Shown: positions 25,127-34,148, counted from the stretch's first letter. The stretch: DNA of 64,000 nucleotides from Fluviicola sp. XM-24bin1 (GCA_003149635.1 QCWI01000005.1:62001-126000); one strand, 5' to 3'. A program made the numbers and translations. Notes: generated by a model not told the origin, from the sequence alone.

Positions 25127-26563
25127 ATGAAAATGAGCAAAAATCACGAGGGAGTTTGGGACGCTTGTCTGAAAGTAATTAAAGATAATGTTTCGTTGCA
25201 CGCTTTTAAAACGTGGTTTGAGCCCATTGTGCCGGTTAAACTTGATGGACAAGTGCTAACCATTCAGGTACCTTCTCACTTTTTCTATGAGTGGCTTGAA
25301 GAAAACTACATTACCCTGCTGAAGAAGGTAATCAAAAAAGAACTAGGCGCCGAAGGACGTTTGGAGTACAGTATTATCATGGAGAACAATCAGACGAATA
25401 CGACTCCTTACACAGTGAAGCTCCCTGCTCTTAACAAAAAAGCATTGCGTAATTCTCCCGTTTCCATGCCTATCAATGTGAACGAGAATCAAATTCGCAA
25501 TCCTTTTATTATACCTGGCCTTAAAAAGGTAAATGTTGATTCCAATCTAAACCCATCGTACTCTTTCGATAATTTCGTAGAGGGAGATTGCAATCGACTT
25601 GCACGCGCATCTGGCTATGCGGTTGCTAATAAACCGGGAGGAACGGCTTTTAACCCATTATTGATTTACGGTGGAGTTGGCTTAGGTAAAACGCACCTAG
25701 CTCACGCTATCGGGATTTCAATAAAAAACCAGTTTCCTAACAAGACAGTATTGTATGTAGGATCAGAGAAATTCGCACATCAGTTTATTGATGCTATCAA
25801 GAATCAAACAACCAATGACTTTATTCATTTCTATCAAATGATTGATGTATTGATTATTGACGATGTGCAATTCTTCTCAGGTAAGGAAAAAACACAGGAC
25901 GTGTTCTTCCATATCTTTAATCACTTGCACCAAAACGGAAAGCAAATCATTCTTACGAGTGATAAACCGCCTGTAGAAATGCAAGGAATGGAGCAACGAC
26001 TACTTTCTCGCTTTAAGTGGGGATTGTCAGCCGATTTGAGTGCTCCAGATTTGGAAACGCGCATGGCAATCCTTGAGAAGAAAATGTACGGTAACGGAAT
26101 TGAGTTACCAAAGGAAGTGGTAGAATACCTTGCTTATTCTATTAACACCAACGTACGGGAAATGGAAGGGGCATTGAACACGCTGTTGGCCCAAGCTTCA
26201 TTGAACAAAAAGGCGATCACGCTGGAATTGGCCAAGCAAATGGTCGACAAGTTTGTGAAGAATACAGCGCGCGAAGTGTCTATCGAATACATTCAGAAGG
26301 TAGTTTGTGATTACTTCGATCTACCATTGGAGATTTTGAAATCGAAAACGCGTAAGCGCGAAGTAGTGCAAGCACGTCAGATTTCAATGTACTTCTCTAA
26401 AAAGATGACGAAGTCTTCATTGGCAAACATTGGTGCACACTGCGGTGGTAAAGATCACGCAACAGTATTGCACGCTTGCAGAACCGTGACAAACTTGTCA
26501 GAAACAGACAAGCAATTCCGATCGTATTTAGAAGATTTGGAAAAGAAGTTGACGATTCAGTAA
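25127..26563 (+). CDS. dnaA: Chromosomal replication initiator protein DnaA
   Basis: A 478-residue AAA+ initiator that melts the origin. The start at ATG 25127 (MKMSKNHEGVWDACLKVI) or 25133 fits the family; a TTG at 25091 would add 12 unlikely residues. The N-terminal domain I is followed by a linker (residues about 90-140). The AAA+ core has Walker A GGVGLGKTH near residue 182, Walker B VLIIDDVQF, and the arginine-rich EQRLLSRFKWG. The C-terminal DNA-binding domain has the signature GGKDHATVLHA near 441. It has its own strong terminator and is divergent from the thioesterase gene. Confidence 0.96.
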   Translation: MKMSKNHEGVWDACLKVIKDNVSLHAFKTWFEPIVPVKLDGQVLTIQVPSHFFYEWLEENYITLLKKVIKKELGAEGRLEYSIIMENNQTNTTPYTVKLPALNKKALRNSPVSMPINVNENQIRNPFIIPGLKKVNVDSNLNPSYSFDNFVEGDCNRLARASGYAVANKPGGTAFNPLLIYGGVGLGKTHLAHAIGISIKNQFPNKTVLYVGSEKFAHQFIDAIKNQTTNDFIHFYQMIDVLIIDDVQFFSGKEKTQDVFFHIFNHLHQNGKQIILTSDKPPVEMQGMEQRLLSRFKWGLSADLSAPDLETRMAILEKKMYGNGIELPKEVVEYLAYSINTNVREMEGALNTLLAQASLNKKAITLELAKQMVDKFVKNTAREVSIEYIQKVVCDYFDLPLEILKSKTRKREVVQARQISMYFSKKMTKSSLANIGAHCGGKDHATVLHACRTVTNLSETDKQFRSYLEDLEKKLTIQ

Positions 26564-26587
26564 ACTAACCCACAAGAATTTAAAGAT

Positions 26588-26625
26588 CCGTACACTGAGG
26601 TTCTCGAAGTGTACGGGGCTTTTTT
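26588..26625 (+). terminator. Rho-independent terminator after dnaA
   Basis: CCGTACACT pairs with AGTGTACGG, a perfect 9-bp stem, followed by GGGGCTTTTTT. The palindromic repeat CACTGAGGTTCTCGAAGTG (26593-26611) forms the tip of the hairpin. Confidence 0.85.
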
Positions 26626-26635
26626 ATATCCCATT

Positions 26636-26896
26636 CTAAAGAATCGGATAAGTTTTCTTTGTCTTTTGCACAGAATTAATCTCCCTGTGGTTCCCGCACA
26701 ACGGACAGATTGTCCATTCATTGAGATCTGGATGTAATTCCAGCCATAATTTCAGAAGGTTCTCCTCGTTTCTTCTAGGTATTTTCGGATTCTTTAAAAT
26801 CGGATAGTTCTTAATAGGTTGTTTCTTTTGAATTTGAACCTCCTTTTTGCCTTTGATTGGTATGGTGCAAGGCATCCCGACACGTCGGGATTTCAT
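26636..26896 (-). CDS. Small hypothetical protein with a CxxC pair
   Basis: An 86-residue frame. A later ATG at 26875 would give 79 residues and start inside a palindrome. The sequence is Lys/Pro-rich in the first half (PIKGKKEVQIQKKQPIKNYP) and has CPLCGN with nearby His and Asn, which might bind zinc. I recognise no family. The frame may be a decayed or small genuine gene; base composition does not decide it. Confidence 0.3.
   Translation of the reverse strand: MKSRRVGMPCTIPIKGKKEVQIQKKQPIKNYPILKNPKIPRRNEENLLKLWLELHPDLNEWTICPLCGNHREINSVQKTKKTYPIL
26874..26891. repeat. Short palindrome
   Basis: ATCCCGAC and GTCGGGAT form an 8-bp inverted repeat with a 2-bp centre, at the 5' end of the small frame at 26636-26896. 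It may be a hairpin repeat unit or an operator. Confidence 0.5.
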
Positions 26897-27000
26897 TTCA
26901 GTCTTTCAGCAAACCAAGAACAGGCATTTCTTTGTGAAAAACTATAGCTCAAAAGAAACAACCGGAAGAATTGGATGTTGAATTCAATTTGAGGTTGAAA

Positions 27001-27414
27001 TCAAGCGTAAGAATTTCGCTCCGATGCTAAATCGCTGAGGTATTCTACAAATTCATATTCGTTACCATCTGCGTCGTAGAAATATTCGCGGATTCTAAAT
27101 TGTTCCTCTTGTCTGGGAAAGCTTCGCTTGTAACCTGCGTCTAGAAGATGTTTGGCAATAGTTCCTGCATCCGAAACCACAAATCCAAGGTGATTGATTC
27201 CTGAACTTTTGTAGTCCTTTTGGATGTGGAGATCTTCTGAGGGCGTGTTTAACGCAACATATGTTGTCTCATCACCAAAATGCAACCATGTTCTCCCGTT
27301 GGAAACTCCGCCTCCACGTTTTTCAAAGTGGGGGAAAGCCGTTTTCAAGAAGTATACGGCGTTATCCATATTGTTTACTGTGATATTGGCGTGTTCTAAA
27401 TAAAAAGTGTTCAT
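27001..27414 (-). CDS. VOC (glyoxalase-like) family protein
   Basis: A 137-residue protein with two beta-alpha-beta-beta-beta modules of the vicinal oxygen chelate fold: FYLEHANITVNNMDNAVYFLKTAF at the N-terminus and GINHLGFVVSDAGTIAKHL in the middle. It ends in DADGNEYEFVEYL. His and Glu residues in positions expected for a metal site are present (LEHANI, INHLGF, EYEFVEY). The substrate is unknown; relatives include glyoxalase I and dioxygenases. It stands alone, downstream of the large T9SS gene and separated from it by a terminator. Confidence 0.82.
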   Translation of the reverse strand: MNTFYLEHANITVNNMDNAVYFLKTAFPHFEKRGGGVSNGRTWLHFGDETTYVALNTPSEDLHIQKDYKSSGINHLGFVVSDAGTIAKHLLDAGYKRSFPRQEEQFRIREYFYDADGNEYEFVEYLSDLASERNSYA

Positions 27415-27503
27415 CTTGCTTCGTTTTTATGTTCACCATAAAGGTCTTCTATTTGAAAGTAGTATGATTTAGGATTTCTTTATATCCAGATAGATTCTAC
27501 CAA

Positions 27504-27540
27504 TAAAAAAGTCCCGGTCACTGAGAAGTGCCGGGACTTA
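27504..27540 (-). terminator. Rho-independent terminator after the 686-residue T9SS gene
   Basis: AAGTCCCGG pairs with CCGGGACTT, and the minus strand continues with TTTTTT. The loop contains the short version of the palindrome (CACTGAGAAGTG, 27519-27530). Confidence 0.85.
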
Positions 27541-27560
27541 AATTCTTATAATTGAATATT

Positions 27561-29621
27561 TTATCTCTTAATCAACTTTCCAGAGTATGTTTTGTTCGAA
27601 GTTGTAATAGTTACAAAGAATACGTTTCCTTCTACCTCAGACAAATCCAAATCAAATCGGTTTCCTCCTGGAACTGCAGGAAGCATTGATTTTACCACAG
27701 TCGACCCTTCAACCGACATTACTTGAAGCATTACATCTTCTTTTTTGTAAGCGTTAAAGATCACTTCAGTTTTTCCAGTTGTTGGATTAGGAGTAAACGC
27801 AAGGATATCGTAGAAATCATCAAGAATGTTGATCGAACGTACATCCGATACACGTGATGCTCCATTGTGATCTACTTGCTTCAAGCGATAGTAGTTAACT
27901 CCTACAACTGGATCTGGATCGATAGTCACATAATCCGTTTCCATTTGCGTTGTTCCAGCTCCCTTAATTACCTGGAAAGTTTCAAAGTTAACCCCGTCAG
28001 TAGATCGTTGTACCTCGAATCGGTCGTTGTTCAATTCCGACATAGTTTTCCATGACAAGTACGTCGCATGCTCATCCGAGTAGTACTCAACATCGAATTT
28101 TGCCAATTCTACAGGAAGAATAGAACAATCCAAAGTAGCTGTACCACTGAAGTTCAAATCGTATCCAGTACCAGAAGCATTTGGCGACCATTCGTCTACA
28201 ACAATGATGTAAGAATCACCAGAGTTCGCGTTAATCGTAGCAACCTGTCCATTTCCGGCAGCTGGCTCAGAGAAGTCTGTGTCTCCACCTGTTCCAGTAG
28301 TTCCAGTTACAGCGGCGTCAGAACAACGCAGCGGCGCGCCCAACGCTGCACAAGTAACGTTTGGTCCATACACTGTGAAATCGTAATCATCTGCAGGATC
28401 GTTAGGGACAATTGTAATATCTAATGTACCTCCGTTATCTGCAGTTACAGTAAACCAGTTTGTGTGGTTCTCTCCTCCAGCAGGACAAGTACCAAAGCTA
28501 CATCCGTCAGACGTAAGTCCTGGGCCGGTAGCATCACCCGGTAATGAATATGTATTACATAGAGGCGTCATCATCATACAATCACTGTTTTCAGTTCCCG
28601 TAGGCCCTCCTGCACATGGAACACATTGCATTGTTGCCGCCCATCCTGCTGCTGTTACAGTATTATCTGAGTAGAAACGGAAAGTCAAACATCCACTGGC
28701 ATCAGTTGACGTAAACGTAGCCGGCATGGACCCTGTCAGGTTACCATGCATACCGTTGATACCTGCATACGCAGTTGCCGTGTGAAGCGCAGCAAATTCA
28801 GGACTGTTCTGAGTTGGTCCGTTTTTCACCAACATGTAATCCCAGCTTGCCTCAGTAACAAAAGAAGTAAATGTTACTTGCATACAGTTTCCTGCTTGAT
28901 CAGGACAGAATACGCGGTAAATTCCTCCAAATCCTGGAGTACCAATATCCGTTGAGTAGTTTCCTGGTAACGCACCGTCATCCGTGTAAGAAAATGGTCC
29001 GCAATCGTTTACCAAACAAGCTCCTACGAACTCACCAGCTGCTCCTACGGTAGGGTGGATGTAATCCGCTCCTGGATAAGAACAAGATCCATCGTCAACG
29101 GTAGCTGCTGGGTTATAGTTCAATGCTGTAGGGTCTGTACATCCCGGAATCGGAGCCACGGTTGTTACTCCCAAGCATCCAGTAATTGTAGCGTTGGATC
29201 CATTACGTTGGATCCGGATAAGGTAAGTATTACCTGCAGTCGTAGGAAATGTGATCGACTCATCTGCAGTACCTCCATTGTTCGAACAATATACGTTTAG
29301 CACACCTGCACAAGGAGGAGTCGTTAATTCATATACGTGTAGTATGCCGTTTGCACTTAATCCTGTGAAATCGACAGTCGCCGTGTTTCCATCTCCAGTG
29401 AACCACGCCCATCCATCATCTAAATTCGCAGAGCCACAAGAACCTGGGTCAAGGTCGGTTGCCCCGACAGCTGCGGTACTTAGATTAGCACAAGGTGTGT
29501 TTGGTGTGATTTCTGAACCTGCCAGAAGACCTGTACAAGGCCAATCCTGCAATGCTTGTCCGAATGCTGAAGAAACGGACAATACGAGCACAAAGCTAAG
29601 TAGCGTATTCAATTTCTTCAT
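27561..29621 (-). CDS. Large secreted protein with CUB-like region and T9SS sorting domain
   Basis: A 686-residue secreted protein with signal peptide MKKLNTLLSFVLVLSVSSAFGQ. It shows several extracellular modules. First comes a Cys-rich, Gly/Asp-rich region. Next is the known repeat-type motif GCTDPTALNYNPAATVDDGSC-like near residue 158. A CUB-like part (CGPFSYTDDGALPGNY) follows, then another Cys-rich beta region (NWFTVTADNGGTLDITIVPNDP). The linker PVELAKFDVEYYSDE and the type A sorting domain (FTPNPTTGK to GKLIKR) complete it. It probably acts on the cell surface as an adhesin-like or binding protein. It is co-transcribed with the upstream small secreted protein (2-bp gap). Confidence 0.75.
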   Translation of the reverse strand: MKKLNTLLSFVLVLSVSSAFGQALQDWPCTGLLAGSEITPNTPCANLSTAAVGATDLDPGSCGSANLDDGWAWFTGDGNTATVDFTGLSANGILHVYELTTPPCAGVLNVYCSNNGGTADESITFPTTAGNTYLIRIQRNGSNATITGCLGVTTVAPIPGCTDPTALNYNPAATVDDGSCSYPGADYIHPTVGAAGEFVGACLVNDCGPFSYTDDGALPGNYSTDIGTPGFGGIYRVFCPDQAGNCMQVTFTSFVTEASWDYMLVKNGPTQNSPEFAALHTATAYAGINGMHGNLTGSMPATFTSTDASGCLTFRFYSDNTVTAAGWAATMQCVPCAGGPTGTENSDCMMMTPLCNTYSLPGDATGPGLTSDGCSFGTCPAGGENHTNWFTVTADNGGTLDITIVPNDPADDYDFTVYGPNVTCAALGAPLRCSDAAVTGTTGTGGDTDFSEPAAGNGQVATINANSGDSYIIVVDEWSPNASGTGYDLNFSGTATLDCSILPVELAKFDVEYYSDEHATYLSWKTMSELNNDRFEVQRSTDGVNFETFQVIKGAGTTQMETDYVTIDPDPVVGVNYYRLKQVDHNGASRVSDVRSINILDDFYDILAFTPNPTTGKTEVIFNAYKKEDVMLQVMSVEGSTVVKSMLPAVPGGNRFDLDLSEVEGNVFFVTITTSNKTYSGKLIKR

Positions 29622-29623
29622 AA

Positions 29624-30001
29624 TTATTCGTTTTCGTTTAAGTCAATTGGTTTTAACGTTCGTGTGGCAAAAAGAATCATGACAAGGCCTTGTTCCGGTA
29701 AGTCCACATAAACGTTTTGGTACTCTTTGAACTGATTTAAGTAACGATATGGGTCTACAGTATCAATTAACTGTTGAGATACGTCGTTTGCGGAAATACC
29801 ATCAAATACGTAGTCTCTCTCATACACTAATGCGCCTTTGGCTTTAGCAGCCTTGTAAAGGTCGGCATCTGCGTAACTAGCCGGGTTAGCTAGATTGTTA
29901 CTTGGGTTGATGTCAGGAATCTTTCGTTCTTCAGAATTTTGAGCATTGGCACCAAAGCAGAATATTATTGCCAAGCCTAAGAGCAATTGAGAGTAATTCA
30001 T
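29624..30001 (-). CDS. Small secreted protein paired with the large T9SS protein
   Basis: A 125-residue protein with signal peptide MNYSQLLLGLAIIFCFGANAQ. The mature part is charged and rich in Asn and Tyr (YADADLYKAAKAKGALVYERDY, VYVDLPEQGLVMILF). No sorting domain is present. The stop lies 2 bp before the start of the 686-residue T9SS gene, so both belong to one operon. The function is unknown; it could be a periplasmic partner. Confidence 0.65.
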   Translation of the reverse strand: MNYSQLLLGLAIIFCFGANAQNSEERKIPDINPSNNLANPASYADADLYKAAKAKGALVYERDYVFDGISANDVSQQLIDTVDPYRYLNQFKEYQNVYVDLPEQGLVMILFATRTLKPIDLNENE

Positions 30002-30065
30002 GAGTATGATGTTAGTTCTTGTTTTTAGTTATTCGTATTAGAGTAGATGCGGTATTACTAGAGAA

Positions 30066-30227
30066 TCAGTTTCTCCTTGATTCGTCGTTAATTTCTTCAA
30101 TTGAAAGCATTTTGGATGCCAGGGCATAATCAGCGTCGCCCTTCAGATCGTGTAGAGCAGCAAAGTGCTCAGCGTTTAAGATTGTAGCACGAAAAACGAT
30201 GCGTTGATCGGTAGTTGTAAAATCCAT
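30066..30227 (-). CDS. Possible 53-residue small protein
   Basis: An ATG-to-TGA frame on the minus strand that reads MDFTTTDQRIVFRATILNAE and continues HFAALHDLKGDADYALASKM before an acidic/basic tail (LSIEEINDESRRN). The amino-acid composition is protein-like, with amphipathic helices. A Bacteroidota start is plausible but no ribosome binding site or family is recognised. It may be a real small protein or a chance frame. Confidence 0.4.
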   Translation of the reverse strand: MDFTTTDQRIVFRATILNAEHFAALHDLKGDADYALASKMLSIEEINDESRRN

Positions 30228-30274
30228 TATAAGTAGTTTTTGGCAGCATGGCGCGCGTGGCGCACGAGTAATAT

Positions 30275-30290
30275 ACGGAAATTATTCCGT
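30275..30290. promoter_or_regulatory. Inverted repeat, possible operator
   Basis: ACGGAA-ATTA-TTCCGT is a perfect 6-bp inverted repeat with a 4-bp centre. It lies 48 bp upstream of the 53-residue frame, between the two divergent units. Confidence 0.3.
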
Positions 30291-30407
30291 TATGTTTCAG
30301 TTAGATGTATTAAAGGCTAACTTGAATGAGCAATTCTTAATTCATAGTTAATATTTGAACAGAAAATATCTAGGTTTTAGTAAATCTCTTAAGTTGGCTG
30401 CATTAGA

Positions 30408-30415
30408 TAGTTTTG
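30408..30415 (+). promoter_or_regulatory. -7 box upstream of the IMPACT-family gene
   Basis: TAGTTTTG matches TAnnTTTG exactly and is 29 bp before the TTG start at 30445. No -33 TTG at the usual distance. Confidence 0.45.
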
Positions 30416-30444
30416 ACTAACATTGCACGTCAGAAGGCTAAGAA

Positions 30445-31059
30445 TTGCACAATAAAAACACATATCGAACCGTAAAGTCCAGAAGTGAAGGGTTTTACAA
30501 AGAGAAGGGATCGAAATTTATCGGGATTGTGGCACGTTGCTATAGTGAAGATGAGGCAAAACAACTCTTGGAGGAATGGCGTCAGGAACATGCTCAGGCG
30601 GGACATTTGTGTTATGCTTATCGAATAGGATTGAATGGTGAACGTTATCGCGCAAACGATGACGGTGAACCTTCTAATTCAGCGGGCGCTCCCATTCTTG
30701 GCCAACTGCAATCCTTTGATTTGACGAACACGCTGGCGGGTGTGGTGCGTTATTATGGAGGAACCAAACTCGGTGTTGGGGGATTGATCAATGCGTACAG
30801 AACTGCCACCAAGGATGCGATCGAAGCTACTCAGGTAGAGGAAATGGAAGTCTTTGAACATATTCATATGATCTTCCAGTATGCTGATATGGTAGGAGTG
30901 ATGAACTGTTTAAAACGGTGGAATATTGAGATGGATCGACATGCATTCGAAGATGAGTGCGAGATTGAATGTAGCCTTCCTTTATCCAATTCAGAGGCAA
31001 TTCAATCGGAGTTGAAAGCATTTGAAACTTTAGAAATTACAAACAAAGGAATTTATTAA
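30445..31059 (+). CDS. YigZ/IMPACT (UPF0029) family protein
   Basis: A 204-residue cytoplasmic protein that starts at TTG. The UPF0029 core is present: SEGFYKEKGSKFIGIV, AGHLCYAYRIG, RANDDGEPSNSAGAPIL and VVRYYGGTKLGVGGLINAY. A C-terminal ferredoxin-like half follows (QYADMVGVMNCLKRWNIEM). Bacterial YigZ is linked to translation control or proline peptidase neighbourhoods; the exact role is not known. The next peptidase gene starts right after its stop, so they form an operon. Confidence 0.9.
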   Translation: MHNKNTYRTVKSRSEGFYKEKGSKFIGIVARCYSEDEAKQLLEEWRQEHAQAGHLCYAYRIGLNGERYRANDDGEPSNSAGAPILGQLQSFDLTNTLAGVVRYYGGTKLGVGGLINAYRTATKDAIEATQVEEMEVFEHIHMIFQYADMVGVMNCLKRWNIEMDRHAFEDECEIECSLPLSNSEAIQSELKAFETLEITNKGIY

Positions 31060-31980
31060 ATGGAACGATTAAAACAACTTACGGAGATTCGTGCTGCAGC
31101 TAGCGATGAAGGAGCAATGAAAACGTTCCTTTTAAATTATATCAAAGAGCACGCTTCAGAATGGAAAGTTCAACCGCAAATTTTCGAAGGAAGAGAATTT
31201 CAAGATTGCTTGGTTGTCGTATTCGGAAAGCCGAGAACCGCCATCTACGCGCATATGGATTCGATCGGTTTTTCAACTGGATATGACAAAGAACTTATAA
31301 AAATTGGCGGGCCACGTTTGATAGATGGTATGGAGTTAGTTGGTTCGGATAGTCAGGGAGAGATTGAGACAGAATTGATGGTTATTGAAAGCGATGAAGG
31401 AAAAAGCATTCAATACGTATTTGATAGAGAAATCGATCGGGGTACCATTTTGACTTTCAAACCGAACTTCCGCGAGACTTCAGAGTACGTTCAATCACCT
31501 TATTTGGACAATCGATTAGGGGTTTGGAATGCTTTAAAGGTTGCTGAAACTTTGGAGAATGGAGCTATTGTTTTTGGAACCTATGAAGAGCATGGTGGTA
31601 ATACAGTAGCCAATTGTGCACGTTTTCTAATGGAGAAATATGAAGTCTATCAAGCTTTGATTTCGGATATCACGTGGGTGACCAATGGTGTTGGTCATGG
31701 TGGTGGAGTGGCAATATCCATGCGAGATAGCGGTTTGCCAAGACGAAGCTATTTGAATCGAATTATTGAACTGGCTCGCGAGTCAGGCGTAGATTTTCAG
31801 CTAGAAGTAGAATCAGCAGGTGGAAGTGATGGAGGTGTTCTTCAAAAATCTTCCTTGCCCATTGATTGGTGCTTCATTGGAGCAGCTGAGGACAACGTAC
31901 ATACTCCTGATGAGAAAGTATTTAAATCGGATATTGATTCCATGGTGGAATTGTACAAGTATCTGATGGATCATCTATAA
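31060..31980 (+). CDS. M42-type metallo-aminopeptidase-like protein
   Basis: A 306-residue cytoplasmic metallopeptidase-like protein. Motifs in order: AIYAHMDSIGF (first metal His and Asp), SPYLDNRLGVWNAL (bridging Asp), FGTYEEHGG (Glu-Glu catalytic and metal), ALISDITW (metal Asp) and EDNVHTPDEKV (metal His). These match the M20/M28/M42 co-catalytic two-metal fold, closest to M42 glutamyl aminopeptidases. It is shorter than typical M42 (about 350). It probably cleaves small peptides from the N-terminus. It is second in an operon with the IMPACT-family gene and ends in a bidirectional terminator. Confidence 0.85.
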   Translation: MERLKQLTEIRAAASDEGAMKTFLLNYIKEHASEWKVQPQIFEGREFQDCLVVVFGKPRTAIYAHMDSIGFSTGYDKELIKIGGPRLIDGMELVGSDSQGEIETELMVIESDEGKSIQYVFDREIDRGTILTFKPNFRETSEYVQSPYLDNRLGVWNALKVAETLENGAIVFGTYEEHGGNTVANCARFLMEKYEVYQALISDITWVTNGVGHGGGVAISMRDSGLPRRSYLNRIIELARESGVDFQLEVESAGGSDGGVLQKSSLPIDWCFIGAAEDNVHTPDEKVFKSDIDSMVELYKYLMDHL

Positions 31981-32027
31981 AAAAAGCCCCGGTCACCGAG
32001 GTTCTCGAAGTGTCGGGGCTTTTTTGA
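31981..32027. terminator. Bidirectional terminator between convergent genes
   Basis: A perfect GCCCC/GGGGC stem flanked by A and T runs on both sides can stop both the M42-like gene and the M43 gene. The tip holds CACCGAGGTTCTCGAAGTG (31994-32012). Confidence 0.85.
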
Positions 32028-32043
32028 ATCTAAATTGTGTTAC

Positions 32044-33339
32044 TTACTGCAGCACAATACGTTTATGAGCGAATGCCGCTCCATTTGAAATTCTTACAAT
32101 ATATACACCGGAAGCGAAGTTGCTTAAATCGACAGTTTCGTTCTGGGCATTAAGTGTAGTAATAAAGATGCGTTCACCTTGAGGGTTGAAAACTTCAATC
32201 GCTGTTACAATTTCATCACTTTTAACTTGCACGAGTCCGTCAGTTGGGTTTGGATACACCTCCCAAGTAATGATTTCTTTTTCTGCAATCGCAGCTGGGT
32301 TTCCATTTACGAGGTCAAAACGCGGTCCATCAAGCACTCCATGCATCAAATCCACCTGACCTTGCGTGAAGCTGTTCTGACATGTCTCGGCAGAGTAGTC
32401 CATATAATTTTCAATCATGTCCGGTAAATCCACCCCGTTGATGTTGTCCGTACACGTGTTCTTCGTTGGATCACAATCTTGTTGCGATTCTGAATCCGCA
32501 TTTGGAGTATCATCTACACCGTCTTCTTCTGTGCAATCGCCATCGCCCCAGATGTGACGCAATCCAAGGTAGTGTCCAACTTCGTGCGTTCCTGTTCTAC
32601 CTTCAACATCAATCGTACCACCTCCAGTATCAAGAGGATTTGGGTTGTTGCGGCCTACTGCTTGGAACTGCAAAACAACGCCATCAGAAAGTCCGTTTGT
32701 AGTTCCTCCTGGCCAATTTGGTAATCCCGGAGGAGGCGTGGCATATCCCAAAACCGCAGGAACTTGAGTTCCAAAGAAATCGATGGCCATGTTACAAATC
32801 CAAATGTTGAGGTAGCGACTTTGATCCCACGGATCGTGGCCGCCTCCTGCTGTACTTTTTACCATTTCCAAATCGGAGAAATCCCCTCCTAAAAGAGCTA
32901 GGGATCCAAAAGATGTTGTGGTAGTTGAAGTTCGTGTAATTCCCGTGGTTGGCTGTCCATTTTCATCGATTTGAGCCAGTACGAATCGAATTTTAGGATC
33001 TCCTGCAATCGGTAAGAATTCGGAACGAAGGTTCACGGTATCGGCGTTTTCACGGTTGTAATCTTCGTTCAATACTTCAATCTGATTCAAAACCACAGAA
33101 TCCGGCAAGTTCTGAGCAGGAGTATTATATACAACGTGCACCACTACTGGAATGGTGTATTCGTGGTTCGATTTGTTCTGATTGGCCTTTGCTGCCTTAA
33201 AAGTCTCAAGGACAGATTTAGCGTATCCAGGAGTCAATTGATCCTGATATTGAATGGCTTGTGGTGTTCCACAACGTTCGTGCTGCGCGTAAGCCGAAAT
33301 GCTTAATAAAGCGAGTACGGGTAGTAAAATGTGTTTCAT
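32044..33339 (-). CDS. M43-family zinc metalloprotease with T9SS sorting domain
   Basis: A 431-residue secreted protease. The start is the ATG at 33339; a TTG codon precedes it. Signal peptide MKHILLPVLALLSISAYAQ. The zinc-binding site HEVGHYLGLRH near residue 252 is the HExxHxxGxxH pattern, and the Met-turn YMDYS follows about 65 residues later. This fits the cytophagalysin/pappalysin family. It has Cys pairs and an Asp-rich stretch (WGDGDCTEEDGVDD) that may bind calcium. The C-terminus is a T9SS type A domain (VYPNPTDGL to KRIVLQ). It is expected to be secreted and to digest extracellular proteins. Confidence 0.92.
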   Translation of the reverse strand: MKHILLPVLALLSISAYAQHERCGTPQAIQYQDQLTPGYAKSVLETFKAAKANQNKSNHEYTIPVVVHVVYNTPAQNLPDSVVLNQIEVLNEDYNRENADTVNLRSEFLPIAGDPKIRFVLAQIDENGQPTTGITRTSTTTTSFGSLALLGGDFSDLEMVKSTAGGGHDPWDQSRYLNIWICNMAIDFFGTQVPAVLGYATPPPGLPNWPGGTTNGLSDGVVLQFQAVGRNNPNPLDTGGGTIDVEGRTGTHEVGHYLGLRHIWGDGDCTEEDGVDDTPNADSESQQDCDPTKNTCTDNINGVDLPDMIENYMDYSAETCQNSFTQGQVDLMHGVLDGPRFDLVNGNPAAIAEKEIITWEVYPNPTDGLVQVKSDEIVTAIEVFNPQGERIFITTLNAQNETVDLSNFASGVYIVRISNGAAFAHKRIVLQ

Positions 33340-33448
33340 CAAGTGTGTAGTTTATGACTTGAAGATACAAAGCGAAAACGACAAATCAGATTTGAACTTT
33401 ACAATCGGTACTGATTGTATATCAGCGGTTTTGAAAAAAAGATCGGCA

Positions 33449-34072
33449 ATGTGCTCCGTAATTCGTAACTTCAAGTATCGATTTATACCTGCATTGAATA
33501 CCTTTTCTTCAGATTCCGATTTTGACGCCTTGTACCCGGATTCGGTGCAAAAGCACTCGTTCATTCATTGGACACCTATTGAAATTTTAGAGACAGCATT
33601 GGATTGGCTTCAATTGGAGTCATCTTCTCACGTATTAGATATCGGTTCAGGTGCAGGCAAGTTCTGCATTGTAGCAGGAAGTCGATCGAAAGCACGTTTT
33701 ACTGGTGTTGAAATGCGCGAAGATTTGGTTAAAGTCGCAAACGAGACACTTGCGAAAATAGGGATGGGAAATGTCGAATTTGTTCAAGCGGACATCACAA
33801 CCATTGATTTCAAAGAATACACGCATTTCTATTACTACAATCCATTTTGTGAGTACATCGCAGAATTCGACAGAATTGATGATACCATCACCTATGATCC
33901 CGAGACCTTCCGGAAATTAGAAGATTACGTTATTGACCAATTTGAGCAGCTTCCTGTCAACACGAGAGTGGTAACCTATTGTTCCGAGAGTTTTCCTTTT
34001 CCGGCTTCATATGAGTTAAAAGACATGTTGTATGATGGGAAATTGGCTTTATGGGTGAAGACAAAACCTTGA
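33449..34072 (+). CDS. SAM-dependent methyltransferase
   Basis: A 207-residue class I methyltransferase. The ATG at 33449 is chosen because longer frames would run into the oppositely oriented M43 gene. Motif I is VLDIGSGAGKFCIVAG, followed by FTGVEMREDLVKVANETL (post I, acidic residue) and VEFVQADITTIDF. The motif IV equivalent is FYYYNPFCEY. The substrate is not evident; the unusual YNPF motif resembles N-methyltransferases. It is upstream of a small secreted protein. Confidence 0.8.
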   Translation: MCSVIRNFKYRFIPALNTFSSDSDFDALYPDSVQKHSFIHWTPIEILETALDWLQLESSSHVLDIGSGAGKFCIVAGSRSKARFTGVEMREDLVKVANETLAKIGMGNVEFVQADITTIDFKEYTHFYYYNPFCEYIAEFDRIDDTITYDPETFRKLEDYVIDQFEQLPVNTRVVTYCSESFPFPASYELKDMLYDGKLALWVKTKP

Positions 34073-34148
34073 TTTCATAAGGGATTGACAAGTTTGGCAC
34101 GCATATTGAAATGTAAGTGTCAGAATCAAATTGTAAAAATAGACCGTT

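Larger units (their letters stand above)
30002..30444. other. Spacer with a possible small gene and a palindrome
   Basis: 443 bp. It contains the 53-codon frame at 30066-30227, the palindrome at 30275-30290 and the -7 box at 30408-30415; nothing else was recognised. Confidence 0.5.

Noticed and set aside
28068-29682. Several plus-strand frames opposite the large T9SS gene
   Set aside because: They are shadows of the minus-strand gene, with Cys/Arg/Ser-rich composition typical of antisense frames.
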